This document shows positions 1 through 7,467 of a DNA stretch of 23,198 nt, piece after piece. Numbering within the stretch: position 1 is the first letter of the stretch; every line of letters begins with the position of its first letter. The position numbers and the translations under genes were made by a program. The notes under the pieces are model-generated. The model ran no database searches and had not been told where the DNA came from. It saw nothing but the letters and a program-made list of their open reading frames with translations. The stretch is from HGM04593 sp045644465 (GTDB lineage Bacteria > Bacteroidota > Bacteroidia > Bacteroidales > Bacteroidaceae): NCBI GenBank assembly GCA_045644465.1, contig JAZRGV010000067.1:1-23198 (forward strand), read 5' to 3'.

Positions 1-72
1 TCGCCCTCTCAGGCCATTCTTGACCACATTGGAAGAGCCATAATAAAAGCATTTTTTTTAGCATATCAATGA
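1..72 (+). other. Open frame running in from the left edge, possible 3' end of a gene
   Basis: Frame 1 is open from the first base to a TGA at 70-72 and gives 23 residues ending in AIIKAFFLAYQ. It could be the tail of a plus-strand gene cut by the window edge, but 23 codons without a stop is not rare by chance. I do not recognise the peptide. On the minus strand the same bases give only a ten-codon frame (ATG at about 41, then a stop), so no leftward gene starts here. The rest of the interval up to 187 is AT-rich and shows no gene. Confidence 0.15.
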
Positions 73-81
73 TAATCTTTG

Positions 82-110
82 CAAAGATATGTAAATCAAA
101 TAATTACAAA
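82..110 (-). promoter_or_regulatory. Leftward Bacteroidetes-type promoter motif
   Basis: Read on the minus strand, positions 89-82 are TATCTTTG, a full match to the TAnnTTTG -7 element. A TTTG lies upstream at 110-107, with a 17-bp spacer, slightly shorter than the usual 19-21. The -7 box overlaps a perfect 14-bp palindrome, ATCTTTGCAAAGAT, at 75-88. Transcription would run off the left edge; no start codon followed by a long frame is seen in the first 72 bases, so the transcript would have a long leader or a non-coding product. The spacer makes this a weak call. Confidence 0.3.
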
Positions 111-187
111 GGTTTTGTCCTACTTTTTGTCCACCCTGCCTTAAAAAGGACTAAAGTTGTTATTTGTTGGACAACTCTTCTTATTAT

Positions 188-241
188 GAAATACAATCAT
201 TAAAGCCCTGCCAATTGGCAGGGCTTTAATGATTGTATTTC
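188..241 (-). terminator. Perfect 54-bp palindrome, probable fumarase terminator
   Basis: Positions 188-214 and 215-241 are exact reverse complements (27-bp arms, no spacer). The GC core AAAGCCCTGCC / GGCAGGGCTTT lies 10 bp past the fumarase stop and is followed by an AT-rich arm, so a minus-strand transcript would fold into a very stable hairpin with an AATT loop. The symmetry would let it stop transcription from either side. The arms are longer and more perfect than termination needs. Confidence 0.75.
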
Positions 242-250
242 TATTTAGAA

Positions 251-1894
251 TTACTTGCAGCAGCTGCAACGTGGCTTGATCTGCTTGAAGAAGTCATTGC
301 CCTTGTCATCAACGAGAATGAATGCGGGGAAGTCTTCAACTTCAATCTTCCATATTGCCTCCATGCCAAGCTCGGGGTACTCAACGCACTCAATGCTCTT
401 GATGTTGTTCTGTGCAAGGATGGCTGCAGGGCCACCAATTGAGCCAAGGTAGAATCCACCATGCTTCTGGCAAGCGTCGGTCACCTGCTGGCTGCGGTTA
501 CCCTTTGCGAGCATAATCATTGAACCGCCGTTCTCCTGGAACAGGTCAACGTATGAGTCCATACGGCCTGCTGTTGTGGGGCCCATAGAGCCGCAAGGCA
601 TGCCGGCAGGAGTCTTTGCTGGGCCTGCGTAGTAGATAGGATGGTCTTTGATGTATTGTGGTAATCCTTCGCCGCGGTCGATGCGCTCTTTCAGCTTGGC
701 ATGAGCGATGTCGCGACCAACAATGATTGTACCGTTGAGCGACAAACGTGTGGCGATAGGGTACTGTGAAAGCTGTGCACAAACTTCCTTCATTGGGCGG
801 TTCAGGTCAACACGTACAATCTCGTCCTCGCCTGCGTTACGCAATGCCTCGGGGATGAGTGTTGCGGGCTGGTCGTCGAGCTTCTCAATCCAGATACCGT
901 CTTTGTTGATTTTAGCCTTGATGTTGCGGTCGGCCGAGCAACTTACGCCCATACCTACAGGGCAGCTTGCGCCGTGACGTGGCAAACGTACTACGCGTAT
1001 GTCGTGTGCAAGATATTTACCACCGAACTGTGCACCCAAACCAATGTTATGTGCCTCTTTGAGCAACTGCTCTTCGAGTTCTATGTCGCGGAATGCGCGA
1101 CCTGTCTCGTCGCCTGTTGTAGGTAGGTCGTCGTAGTAGTGTGTTGAGGCAAGTTTTACGGTGTGCAGGTTCTTCTCGGCCGATGTACCACCGATAACGA
1201 ATGCAATGTGATAGGGAGGACAAGCTGCTGTACCCAAACTCTTCATCTTCTCAACAAGGAATGGAACGAGTGTTGCAGGGTTAAGAAGTGCCTTTGTTTC
1301 CTGGTAAAGATATGTCTTGTTGGCAGAGCCACCACCTTTGGTTACCATAAGGAACTTATATTCCATACCCTCGGTAGCCTCTATGTCAATCTGTGCAGGG
1401 AGGTTACACTTTGTGTTTACCTCGTCGTACATATTAAGTGGGGCATTCTGGCTATATCGCAGGTTCTCCTGTGTATATGTGTCGAACACACCGCGTGAGA
1501 GAGCCTCTTCGTCGCAGAAGCCTGTCCACACCTGCTGGCCTTTCTCGCCATGGATGATAGCTGTACCTGTGTCTTGGCACAAGGGGAGCTGGCCTTTGCA
1601 GGCTACCTCGGCGTTACGAAGGAATGTGAGTGCTACATATTTGTCGTTGTCACTGGCTTCGGGGTCGTTAAGAATCTTTGCAACCTGCTCGTTGTGAGCG
1701 CGACGCAACATGAACGATACATCGCGGAATGCAGTGCGTGACAATAGTGCCAATGCTTCGGGTGTAACCTTTAGAATAGGTTTGCCCTCGAACTCACCAA
1801 CCGATACACCCTCTTTTGTCAAGAGATAGTACTCTGTGGTGTCCTTGCCATGCTGGAACATGTGGGCGTACTTGAATTCTGGAATTGCTGCCAT
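251..1894 (-). CDS. fumA: Fumarate hydratase, class I (iron-sulfur type)
   Basis: This 547-residue protein is a full-length class I fumarase. Known for the family: it interconverts fumarate and malate in the cytoplasm using an oxygen-sensitive 4Fe-4S cluster. Seen here: cysteines C106 (PLCQDTGT), C225 (AACPPYH) and C319 (VSCSADR) match the spacing of the three cluster ligands in E. coli FumA (105, 224, 318). The C-terminal beta domain carries TPAGMPCGSMGPTTAGRMD near 428-446. In Bacteroidales fermentation the enzyme feeds fumarate reductase and so the succinate-propionate route, which fits the mutase genes further right. The ATG at 1892-1894 gives the expected N-terminus; no Shine-Dalgarno is seen, only an A-rich leader. 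The chain ends in PRCSCCK, an extra cysteine cluster outside the three ligands. The gene is probably transcribed alone and ends in the large palindrome. Confidence 0.95.
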   Translation of the reverse strand: MAAIPEFKYAHMFQHGKDTTEYYLLTKEGVSVGEFEGKPILKVTPEALALLSRTAFRDVSFMLRRAHNEQVAKILNDPEASDNDKYVALTFLRNAEVACKGQLPLCQDTGTAIIHGEKGQQVWTGFCDEEALSRGVFDTYTQENLRYSQNAPLNMYDEVNTKCNLPAQIDIEATEGMEYKFLMVTKGGGSANKTYLYQETKALLNPATLVPFLVEKMKSLGTAACPPYHIAFVIGGTSAEKNLHTVKLASTHYYDDLPTTGDETGRAFRDIELEEQLLKEAHNIGLGAQFGGKYLAHDIRVVRLPRHGASCPVGMGVSCSADRNIKAKINKDGIWIEKLDDQPATLIPEALRNAGEDEIVRVDLNRPMKEVCAQLSQYPIATRLSLNGTIIVGRDIAHAKLKERIDRGEGLPQYIKDHPIYYAGPAKTPAGMPCGSMGPTTAGRMDSYVDLFQENGGSMIMLAKGNRSQQVTDACQKHGGFYLGSIGGPAAILAQNNIKSIECVEYPELGMEAIWKIEVEDFPAFILVDDKGNDFFKQIKPRCSCCK

Positions 1895-2022
1895 AGTTTT
1901 TTTTATGTTAATGGTTAATATTGTTCGTTATTTTTGCATTTTGACAATTATTCGTAATGAAAAAGATATTTCTCACATACGATTGAAATGACAATTACAC
2001 TTTTTTGTTTAAGTTGATGGAT

Positions 2023-2123
2023 AAAAAGATGTAGCGCAAGGCTTGCGAAGGCCTGAAAAACCGGAGTTTACTAAACGTAAATGAGGATTTTCAGGGCAAG
2101 CATAACGTAGCGATACGCTTTTT
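2023..2123. repeat. Imperfect inverted-repeat element between hflX and the fumarase gene
   Basis: The outer arms are AAAAAG (2023-2028) and CTTTTT (2118-2123). Inside are CCTGAAAA (2052-2059) against TTTTCAGG (2088-2095), and TTTAC (2067-2071) against GTAAA (2077-2081). A further compact dyad, CGCAAG-G-CTTGCG, lies at 2035-2047. Together they make a roughly 100-base fold that includes the hflX stop codon. It may serve as the hflX terminator. The layout resembles dispersed intergenic hairpin elements I associate with Bacteroidales genomes, but a single copy in this window cannot prove that. No protein is predicted in it. Confidence 0.5.
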
Positions 2124-3381
2124 AGTCATTAACATCCTCGTCGTAGGTCTGGTACAAGAAATCGTTATATGGATATTTCTGTACATGTAGTTCGCAAACC
2201 TTCTTGTATATAATCTCTTTCAGGTTCTCGATGTTCTGCTTTTCACGTGCCGAGATGAACAGGCAGTTGTCGGCAAGTTTGTTCATCCATGTCTCTTTCA
2301 GCTCGTCGAGTGTGATATTCTCCTTTGTCTTTGGCGTGAGGTCGTCCTCCTCTTTCTTAACGTATGTGAATGCGTCAATCTTATTGAAGATTACCATCAA
2401 CGGCTTGTCGCCGCACTTAAGGTCGGCAAGTGTCTTTTCCACTACCTCTATCTGCTCCTCAAATTCGGGGTGCGATACATCCACTACGTGTAGTAGCAGG
2501 TCGGCTTCGCGCACCTCATCGAGTGTCGATTTAAACGACTCTACAAGGTCGGTAGGCAACTTACGTATGAATCCTACGGTGTCCGAGAGTAGGAATGGCA
2601 GGTTCTCAATTATAACCTTACGCACTGTGGTATCGAGTGTGGCAAATAGTTTGTTCTCGGCAAACACCTCGCTCTTGGCAAGCAGGTTCATCAGTGTGGA
2701 TTTACCCACATTGGTGTAACCTACCAGTGCCACACGGATAAGACGGCCACGGTTCTTGCGTTGTATGCTTTTCTGGCGGTCAATCTGTGCCAACTGCTCT
2801 TTCAGTAGTGACATACGGCCAAGGATTATACGGCGGTCCATCTCGAGCTGTGTCTCACCGGGTCCACGCAATCCCACGCTACCGCCTTTTCCGCTACCTG
2901 AGCCACCTCCCTGACGTTCAAGGTGAGTCCATAGACGTTGTAGTCGAGGGAGCATATATTTGTATTGTGCAAGTTCAACCTGTACCTTGGCATGTGCTGT
3001 CTGCGCACGCATAGCAAAGATGTCGAGGATGAGCGATGTGCGGTCGAGAATCTTTATCTTGATTTCTTTTTCAATGTTTCGTATCTGCTTTGCCGACAGC
3101 TCATCGTCGAAGATTACCATACCAATCTCGTCGTCGGTATCCTTGAGCATCTCGACGTATTCGGCAATCTCGGCAAGCTTACCTGTTCCAACGTATGTTA
3201 CAGGGTGTGGGTGGTCGATGCGCTGTGTGAAACGCTTTACAACCTCGGCACCGGCTGTCTGCGCAAGAAACTCAAGCTCGTCGAGATATTCGTTTGTCTT
3301 GCGCTCGTTCTGTGTAGAGGTAATCAAGCCCACCAGAATTGCAGTCTCTTTTTTTGTTGTCGATATAACAAATTCTTTCAT
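2122..3381 (-). CDS. hflX: GTPase HflX, ribosome-associated
   Basis: The 419-residue product is close to the usual HflX length. Known for the family: HflX binds the 50S subunit and splits or rescues stalled ribosomes under stress, using GTP. Seen here: an N-terminal HflX domain (about 1-160) with the VTYVGTGK segment, the glycine-rich linker GGGSGSGKGG (158-167), the family hallmark GPGETQLE (173-180), then a G domain with G1 GYTNVGKST (221-229), G3 DTVGF (267-271), G4 NKID (333-336) and G5 SAR (377-379). The start at 3381 (MKEFVIS) follows an AT-rich spacer with no clear promoter match. It lies downstream of dprA on the same strand with a 134-bp gap holding a dyad, so it may be a separate transcript. 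The stop codon lies inside the inverted-repeat element. Confidence 0.96.
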   Translation of the reverse strand: MKEFVISTTKKETAILVGLITSTQNERKTNEYLDELEFLAQTAGAEVVKRFTQRIDHPHPVTYVGTGKLAEIAEYVEMLKDTDDEIGMVIFDDELSAKQIRNIEKEIKIKILDRTSLILDIFAMRAQTAHAKVQVELAQYKYMLPRLQRLWTHLERQGGGSGSGKGGSVGLRGPGETQLEMDRRIILGRMSLLKEQLAQIDRQKSIQRKNRGRLIRVALVGYTNVGKSTLMNLLAKSEVFAENKLFATLDTTVRKVIIENLPFLLSDTVGFIRKLPTDLVESFKSTLDEVREADLLLHVVDVSHPEFEEQIEVVEKTLADLKCGDKPLMVIFNKIDAFTYVKKEEDDLTPKTKENITLDELKETWMNKLADNCLFISAREKQNIENLKEIIYKKVCELHVQKYPYNDFLYQTYDEDVND

Positions 3382-3433
3382 CCAATTGTAGTCTTATCCA
3401 AATTTTATGCGAATATACGAATAAACGAGCGAG

Positions 3434-3459
3434 AAATAACAAGTTTAACTTGATTATTT
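3434..3459. repeat. AT-rich dyad between dprA and hflX
   Basis: AAATAA-CAAGTT-T-AACTTG-A-TTATTT is a 12+12 dyad broken by one bulged A. It lies 57 bp past the dprA stop and 53 bp before the hflX start. It could be a weak terminator for the dprA transcript or an operator for hflX; the sequence alone does not decide. Confidence 0.4.
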
Positions 3460-3515
3460 TTCAAAGCGAGTGCAGAAGTATATGCACCATAGGTGAATAA
3501 TTGGAATAAACGTAA

Positions 3516-4649
3516 TTACATTGCCACCGCTCTGTATCGTCCGCCGGCAACAGCTTTTACATAGCCCTTCATCTCCATTTCAAACAAGAGCGGTAGCAGT
3601 TTGTTTATTGGAATATTCAGTTGTACCACCATTTGATTAACCTGTAGGCCGTCGCTGTTCGCACGCAGTGTTTCCATAACAGCGCTCTCCTCGGTTGTCA
3701 TTTCGGGGAACAGGTGGGTCTGTAGCTCGTTTGCACTCTTTTTCTTTGTCGCCACTTCCCAGTTCATAGCCTCCACAAAATCGTATGCACTTGTTATTAA
3801 AGCGGCTCTGTTGCGACTCACAAGCTCGTTGCATCCTTGTGAATATTGGTCGTTCACCCTGCCTGGGAAGGCAAAACATTCACGGTCGTATCCCTGTGCA
3901 AGCGAAGCTGTAATCAACGAGCCGCCTTTCGATGCCGATTCCACTACTATTGTAGCATCGGCCATGCCTGCAACAATTCTGTTGCGCTGAACAAAGTAAG
4001 GCTTGAATGGCTCGGTGCCACTCATAAATTCGGTTATCAAGCCACCATACTCGAGCATCTGCTTTGCTGTTACGCGGTGTGCATTGGGGTATATGCGGTC
4101 GAGTCCATGTGCCAGAACGCCAATAGTAGGCAGGCCTGCTTTCAGTGCCGCGCGGTGTGCGCAAATATCTATTCCGTATGCAAGTCCGCTAATTATAAGT
4201 GTGTCGGGAACAAATTTTGCCAAGTCGGTAACGAAACTTTCGCATAGGCTCTTGCCATATTCACTCGCATGGCGTGTTCCCACAATCGATACAATATGTT
4301 TTGCATTGAGGTTGGCTTTTCCCATGTGGTGCAGCACCAATGGCGCGTCGTTACATTCGGCCAAGCGGTATGGGTAGGCTTCGTCGCCCTTGCATATCAG
4401 TTGTATGTTGTTCTTTTCTACGAACTCCATTTCACGCTCGGCGTGTTCAATGAGCGATTTGTCGCCCAACAACTTACCAAGTTTGGGGCTTGCTCCGGGA
4501 ACAATATCTCCAATGTTGGCTGCGTTCTCTATCAGTTCCTTTGCGCTACCAACTGTATCGATAAGCTGGTGCATTAAAGCAAGTTGCGCTACCTGCACCT
4601 TTGAGAGTGCAAGCATCGCAACTTTTTCACTTATCGTTGTCTTGTTCAT
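3516..4649 (-). CDS. dprA: DNA-processing protein DprA
   Basis: The 377-residue product is a complete DprA/Smf protein. Known for the family: it binds incoming single-stranded DNA during transformation and loads RecA; it is also kept in many species not known to be competent. Seen here: an N-terminal helical region (about 1-75), then a Rossmann-like core with VGTRHASEYG (123-132), SGLAYGID (154-161), LAHGLDRIYP (179-188), RNRIVAGMA (222-230) and KGGSLITA (241-248). A C-terminal winged-helix segment spans about 315-377. The ATG at 4647-4649 lies only 3 bp after the stop of the upstream lipoprotein gene, so the two are almost surely co-transcribed and perhaps translationally coupled. Confidence 0.95.
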   Translation of the reverse strand: MNKTTISEKVAMLALSKVQVAQLALMHQLIDTVGSAKELIENAANIGDIVPGASPKLGKLLGDKSLIEHAEREMEFVEKNNIQLICKGDEAYPYRLAECNDAPLVLHHMGKANLNAKHIVSIVGTRHASEYGKSLCESFVTDLAKFVPDTLIISGLAYGIDICAHRAALKAGLPTIGVLAHGLDRIYPNAHRVTAKQMLEYGGLITEFMSGTEPFKPYFVQRNRIVAGMADATIVVESASKGGSLITASLAQGYDRECFAFPGRVNDQYSQGCNELVSRNRAALITSAYDFVEAMNWEVATKKKSANELQTHLFPEMTTEESAVMETLRANSDGLQVNQMVVQLNIPINKLLPLLFEMEMKGYVKAVAGGRYRAVAM

Positions 4650-4652
4650 GAA

Positions 4653-6356
4653 TTACTTTACGATAGACTGGAATGTCTGGTCCTGAGCGTATTTTCTGAA
4701 CTCAAGGTCCTTGCCGGCTTTCTCGGCCAAAGAGGGATCGAGTTTTATAGCTTCCTTCAAGCCGTCATATATAAACGCTATGTTCGAGGTTCTTGCTCCA
4801 AGTATAGCTTTGATATAATGGGTTGTGGCATCGGGGTTCTCTATGTTCTCAATTGTGTTGCGTGCCTTGCTGTAGTCCTTGTTAAGCAACTGTGCAAGAG
4901 CAGCACTGTTTGTCTTGCTATCGCCAAACTGCGATGTAGCGCGGCCATACAATCCCTGTGCAATGTAAAGGTTGCCCAAAGCCTCATCACCTGCCTTTTC
5001 GCCTGCTCCTGTTGTGATGTTCGATTCAGCATTGGCTGTGTTGCCTTTCATCAGTTCAAGATAACCAAGGTTTATCTTTACCTCAGGCGATGCATTGTCG
5101 GCATTTCCTGCCTTAGCGAAGTAGCTTGCTGCAGCGTTGTAGTCGCCTCTGTTGTATGCCAATACGCCAAGGTTGTTGTATGCACGGTGGTCGGCAGGGT
5201 AAAGTTTGATAGCTGTGTTGAATATCTCTTCAATCTCCTTTAAATCTTCGGTGAGAATTGAAGAGTAAAGAATCTCCTCAATAGAGAGCACTCTTGGGTC
5301 GGCTTTGTACTGCTCCTTTATCTGTGTGTCGGAACGGCCAATAAGCTGATAGTTCAATGTGATTCTTGCACGGCGGAGCTTTGGCAGAATATCGTCGGCC
5401 AATTCCTTGTAAACCGATGAAATGTTCTTTATTTGTGCTTCACGCTCCTCGGGATCGTTATACATTGACAGTACACGCAAGATAAGTTCTTTATCGGGAA
5501 GTTCCGACTTTGAAACAAGTTCCTTGAATCCTTCCCAATCCTCGGCTGTATAGTTATTATCGACATATCCATTGAGCTTTGCATTTTTAAGCTCCTTCTT
5601 TACGAACTTTGCCGCATTGTCGCCGCGTCCTGTTGCCAGGTTATCGTTAAGGTCGAAGTTACCGTCGGGCGATGCATATGAAGATATCTGGACATCGTCG
5701 AGCACTTTGTTTTTAAAGTCAGCAGCAATGTCGGTAAGAGTGTTCTTGAAGTCCTTTATCTCGTTGCTCTTCAGCTCCGACATACGCAAGTTTGTCTGCT
5801 GTATCAAGAATAGGATGTTAGCCTCCTTTGCCTGCTTGATGACGCGCTGGAAAGCATCTTCGCACCATGCAATGTTTGCTGTTGTCACTGTTTGCTGATA
5901 GAGCTGCGATGTGGCAATACAACCGTCGGCAATTTTCACTTCGGGCAATGTTTTGCTCTTGTTTCCTTTGTTGACCGAGAAACGCAGGTACAGTTCAGAC
6001 TCTTCCATAGCCGGCACATAGTCGAATGTCATCTTCATTCTGAAGTTGCCACCGTTGTCGTATGATATGGTCTTGTCGTTACCTCGTATATTCTCGCCCT
6101 GGAATATCGAAGACTCGGCGATAGCCTCACCATCCTTATACTTGAGTACCGGGGTGATTGTCAGCACCGACTTCTTGTTGAAGAATTTGGCAGGGAACTT
6201 GCCGTCGATGGTTACAGGGACTTCATTGCCGGTTACCTCCAGCACTTCGGGAGTTACGGTAAAGAACTCGGGTTTCATCTCTTTCATCTTTGAACTGCAT
6301 GAGCCCAATACAAGAACTGCTGCGAAAATGAGCAGCGAAGAAACTTTTTTAAACAT
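4653..6356 (-). CDS. Lipoprotein with Ig-like, OmpA-like and TPR regions
   Basis: This 567-residue protein has a lipoprotein signal (MFKK, hydrophobic stretch, LGSC with the modified cysteine at C20). Residues 30-145 look like two beta-sandwich, Ig-like segments. Residues 160-340 carry an OmpA-like peptidoglycan-binding pattern, including ISSYASPDGNFDLNDNLA (224-241) and a downstream RRARITLNY segment. Residues 370-545 form several tetratricopeptide repeats, for example HRAYNNLGVLAYNRGDY (390-406). It is probably anchored in the outer membrane facing the periplasm, binding peptidoglycan and partner proteins. It resembles immunoreactive TPR antigens of about 61 kDa reported in Porphyromonas, from memory and not checked. 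It has its own strong promoter and is followed 3 bp later by dprA. The exact role is unknown. Confidence 0.85.
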   Translation of the reverse strand: MFKKVSSLLIFAAVLVLGSCSSKMKEMKPEFFTVTPEVLEVTGNEVPVTIDGKFPAKFFNKKSVLTITPVLKYKDGEAIAESSIFQGENIRGNDKTISYDNGGNFRMKMTFDYVPAMEESELYLRFSVNKGNKSKTLPEVKIADGCIATSQLYQQTVTTANIAWCEDAFQRVIKQAKEANILFLIQQTNLRMSELKSNEIKDFKNTLTDIAADFKNKVLDDVQISSYASPDGNFDLNDNLATGRGDNAAKFVKKELKNAKLNGYVDNNYTAEDWEGFKELVSKSELPDKELILRVLSMYNDPEEREAQIKNISSVYKELADDILPKLRRARITLNYQLIGRSDTQIKEQYKADPRVLSIEEILYSSILTEDLKEIEEIFNTAIKLYPADHRAYNNLGVLAYNRGDYNAAASYFAKAGNADNASPEVKINLGYLELMKGNTANAESNITTGAGEKAGDEALGNLYIAQGLYGRATSQFGDSKTNSAALAQLLNKDYSKARNTIENIENPDATTHYIKAILGARTSNIAFIYDGLKEAIKLDPSLAEKAGKDLEFRKYAQDQTFQSIVK

Positions 6357-6413
6357 TGTAATTTATTTAGTGAATGGTTTGTTACTATGCCGTGCGCGCC
6401 TGCGCATCTGCTA

Positions 6414-6444
6414 CAAAGTTAGTTATGTGGCGACAATAAACAAA
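6414..6444 (-). promoter_or_regulatory. Bacteroidetes-type promoter of the lipoprotein-dprA operon
   Basis: On the minus strand, TTTG (6444-6441) and TAACTTTG (6421-6414) are separated by exactly 19 bp. This is a full match to the -33/-7 consensus for the primary sigma factor of Bacteroides. The expected start of transcription near 6407 leaves a leader of about 50 bases before the ATG at 6356. Confidence 0.75.
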
Positions 6445-6471
6445 ATTGTGAGCTTTATAATAATGGCTTTT

Positions 6472-7386
6472 TTATTTTTTTTTGATGTTGCGAGGGTGGT
6501 GCATTATTATCTCCTCGCGCATACGTGTGCTGTCGATGTGAGTATATATCTCCGTTGTTGCAATGCTCTCGTGTCCAAGCATGGCCTGTATTACACGCAG
6601 GTTAGCCCCTCCTTCGAGCAGGTGTGTGGCAAAAGAGTGGCGGAATGTGTGAGGGCTCACCGTCTTATTAATACCGGCCATATTCACAGCATCCTTTATC
6701 ATGCGGAAAACCATTATTCTCGATAACGGTTTCTTCAGCCTTTCGCTGATGAAGATATAATCTTCGTATCCGGGCTTAATGTTTATTCTGTTCCTGTCCT
6801 CAAAGTATGCCTCAATCTCGGCTATGGCACGCGATGATATTGGCACAAGGCGTTGCTTGTCGCCCTTGCCGGTAACACGTATGAACTGCTCCTTGATGTA
6901 TAGGTCGGACAATTTCAATGAGCATAGCTCCGATACACGCAGACCACAGCTATACAGAGTTTCTATTATGGCTCTGTTTCTTTGCCCTTCGTTCTTCGAG
7001 AGATCTATCGAGTTTATTATATCGTCAATCTCCTGCAGAGTAAGCACCTCGGGCAGATGCATTGCTAACTTTGGCGATTTTAGCAACTCGCTGTTATCGT
7101 GCTCTATGTAGCCGTCGAGTTTCATAAACTGATAGAACGAACGTATTGCCGAAAGCAGACGTGCCTGTGAACGTGCATTTATGCCAATGTCGGTGAGCGA
7201 TGCAAGGAACTCGCGCATCTGTTCAAGCGTTGCATGCGGCAAGGCCTCTTCGTCGCCAATAAAATTGGCAAATTTGGTAATGTCGCTTATATATGCATCT
7301 ATACTGTTTGGCTGCAGCGATTTCTCCAGCTTCAAGTATGTGCTGTAACGCCCTATGGGTGATTTCCTGTTTGTCTTATTAGGCAT
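6472..7386 (-). CDS. xerD: Site-specific tyrosine recombinase XerD
   Basis: The 304-residue product is a tyrosine recombinase of Xer size. Known for the family: with its partner it cuts and rejoins at dif to resolve chromosome dimers before division. Seen here: an N-terminal SAM-like core-binding domain (about 10-100) and a catalytic domain with all six residues: R150 (CGLRVSEL), K174 (TGKGDKQR), H246 and R249 (SPHTFRHSFATHLLEGG), H272 (LGHES) and nucleophile Y281 (EIYTHI). Length, lack of an extra arm-binding domain and chromosomal setting favour XerD/XerC over a mobile-element integrase; XerD is the usual label for this Bacteroidales form. No excision module or attachment sites are nearby. 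It lies 81 bp downstream of topB on the same strand. The ATG at 7384-7386 starts MPNKTNRK. Confidence 0.92.
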   Translation of the reverse strand: MPNKTNRKSPIGRYSTYLKLEKSLQPNSIDAYISDITKFANFIGDEEALPHATLEQMREFLASLTDIGINARSQARLLSAIRSFYQFMKLDGYIEHDNSELLKSPKLAMHLPEVLTLQEIDDIINSIDLSKNEGQRNRAIIETLYSCGLRVSELCSLKLSDLYIKEQFIRVTGKGDKQRLVPISSRAIAEIEAYFEDRNRINIKPGYEDYIFISERLKKPLSRIMVFRMIKDAVNMAGINKTVSPHTFRHSFATHLLEGGANLRVIQAMLGHESIATTEIYTHIDSTRMREEIIMHHPRNIKKK

Positions 7387-7467
7387 ATATGTCGTCTTTT
7401 TTTCTACAAATGAGGGCTGATAGATATTAAAATATTTTGGTGAAACCTTTTATAAGCAGATGTAACA

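Noticed and set aside
169..177. GGACAACTC near the left end matches the reverse complement of GAGTTGTCC at 23188-23196 near the right end, suggesting element ends
   Set aside because: Only nine bases match, flanks do not align, no target duplication or transposase is present, and the interior is housekeeping DNA.
6472..7386. Tyrosine recombinase as integrase of a mobile element, with topB as a conjugative-element gene
   Set aside because: The recombinase has Xer length and domains, and no relaxase, mobilisation, conjugation or attachment-site sequence is nearby.
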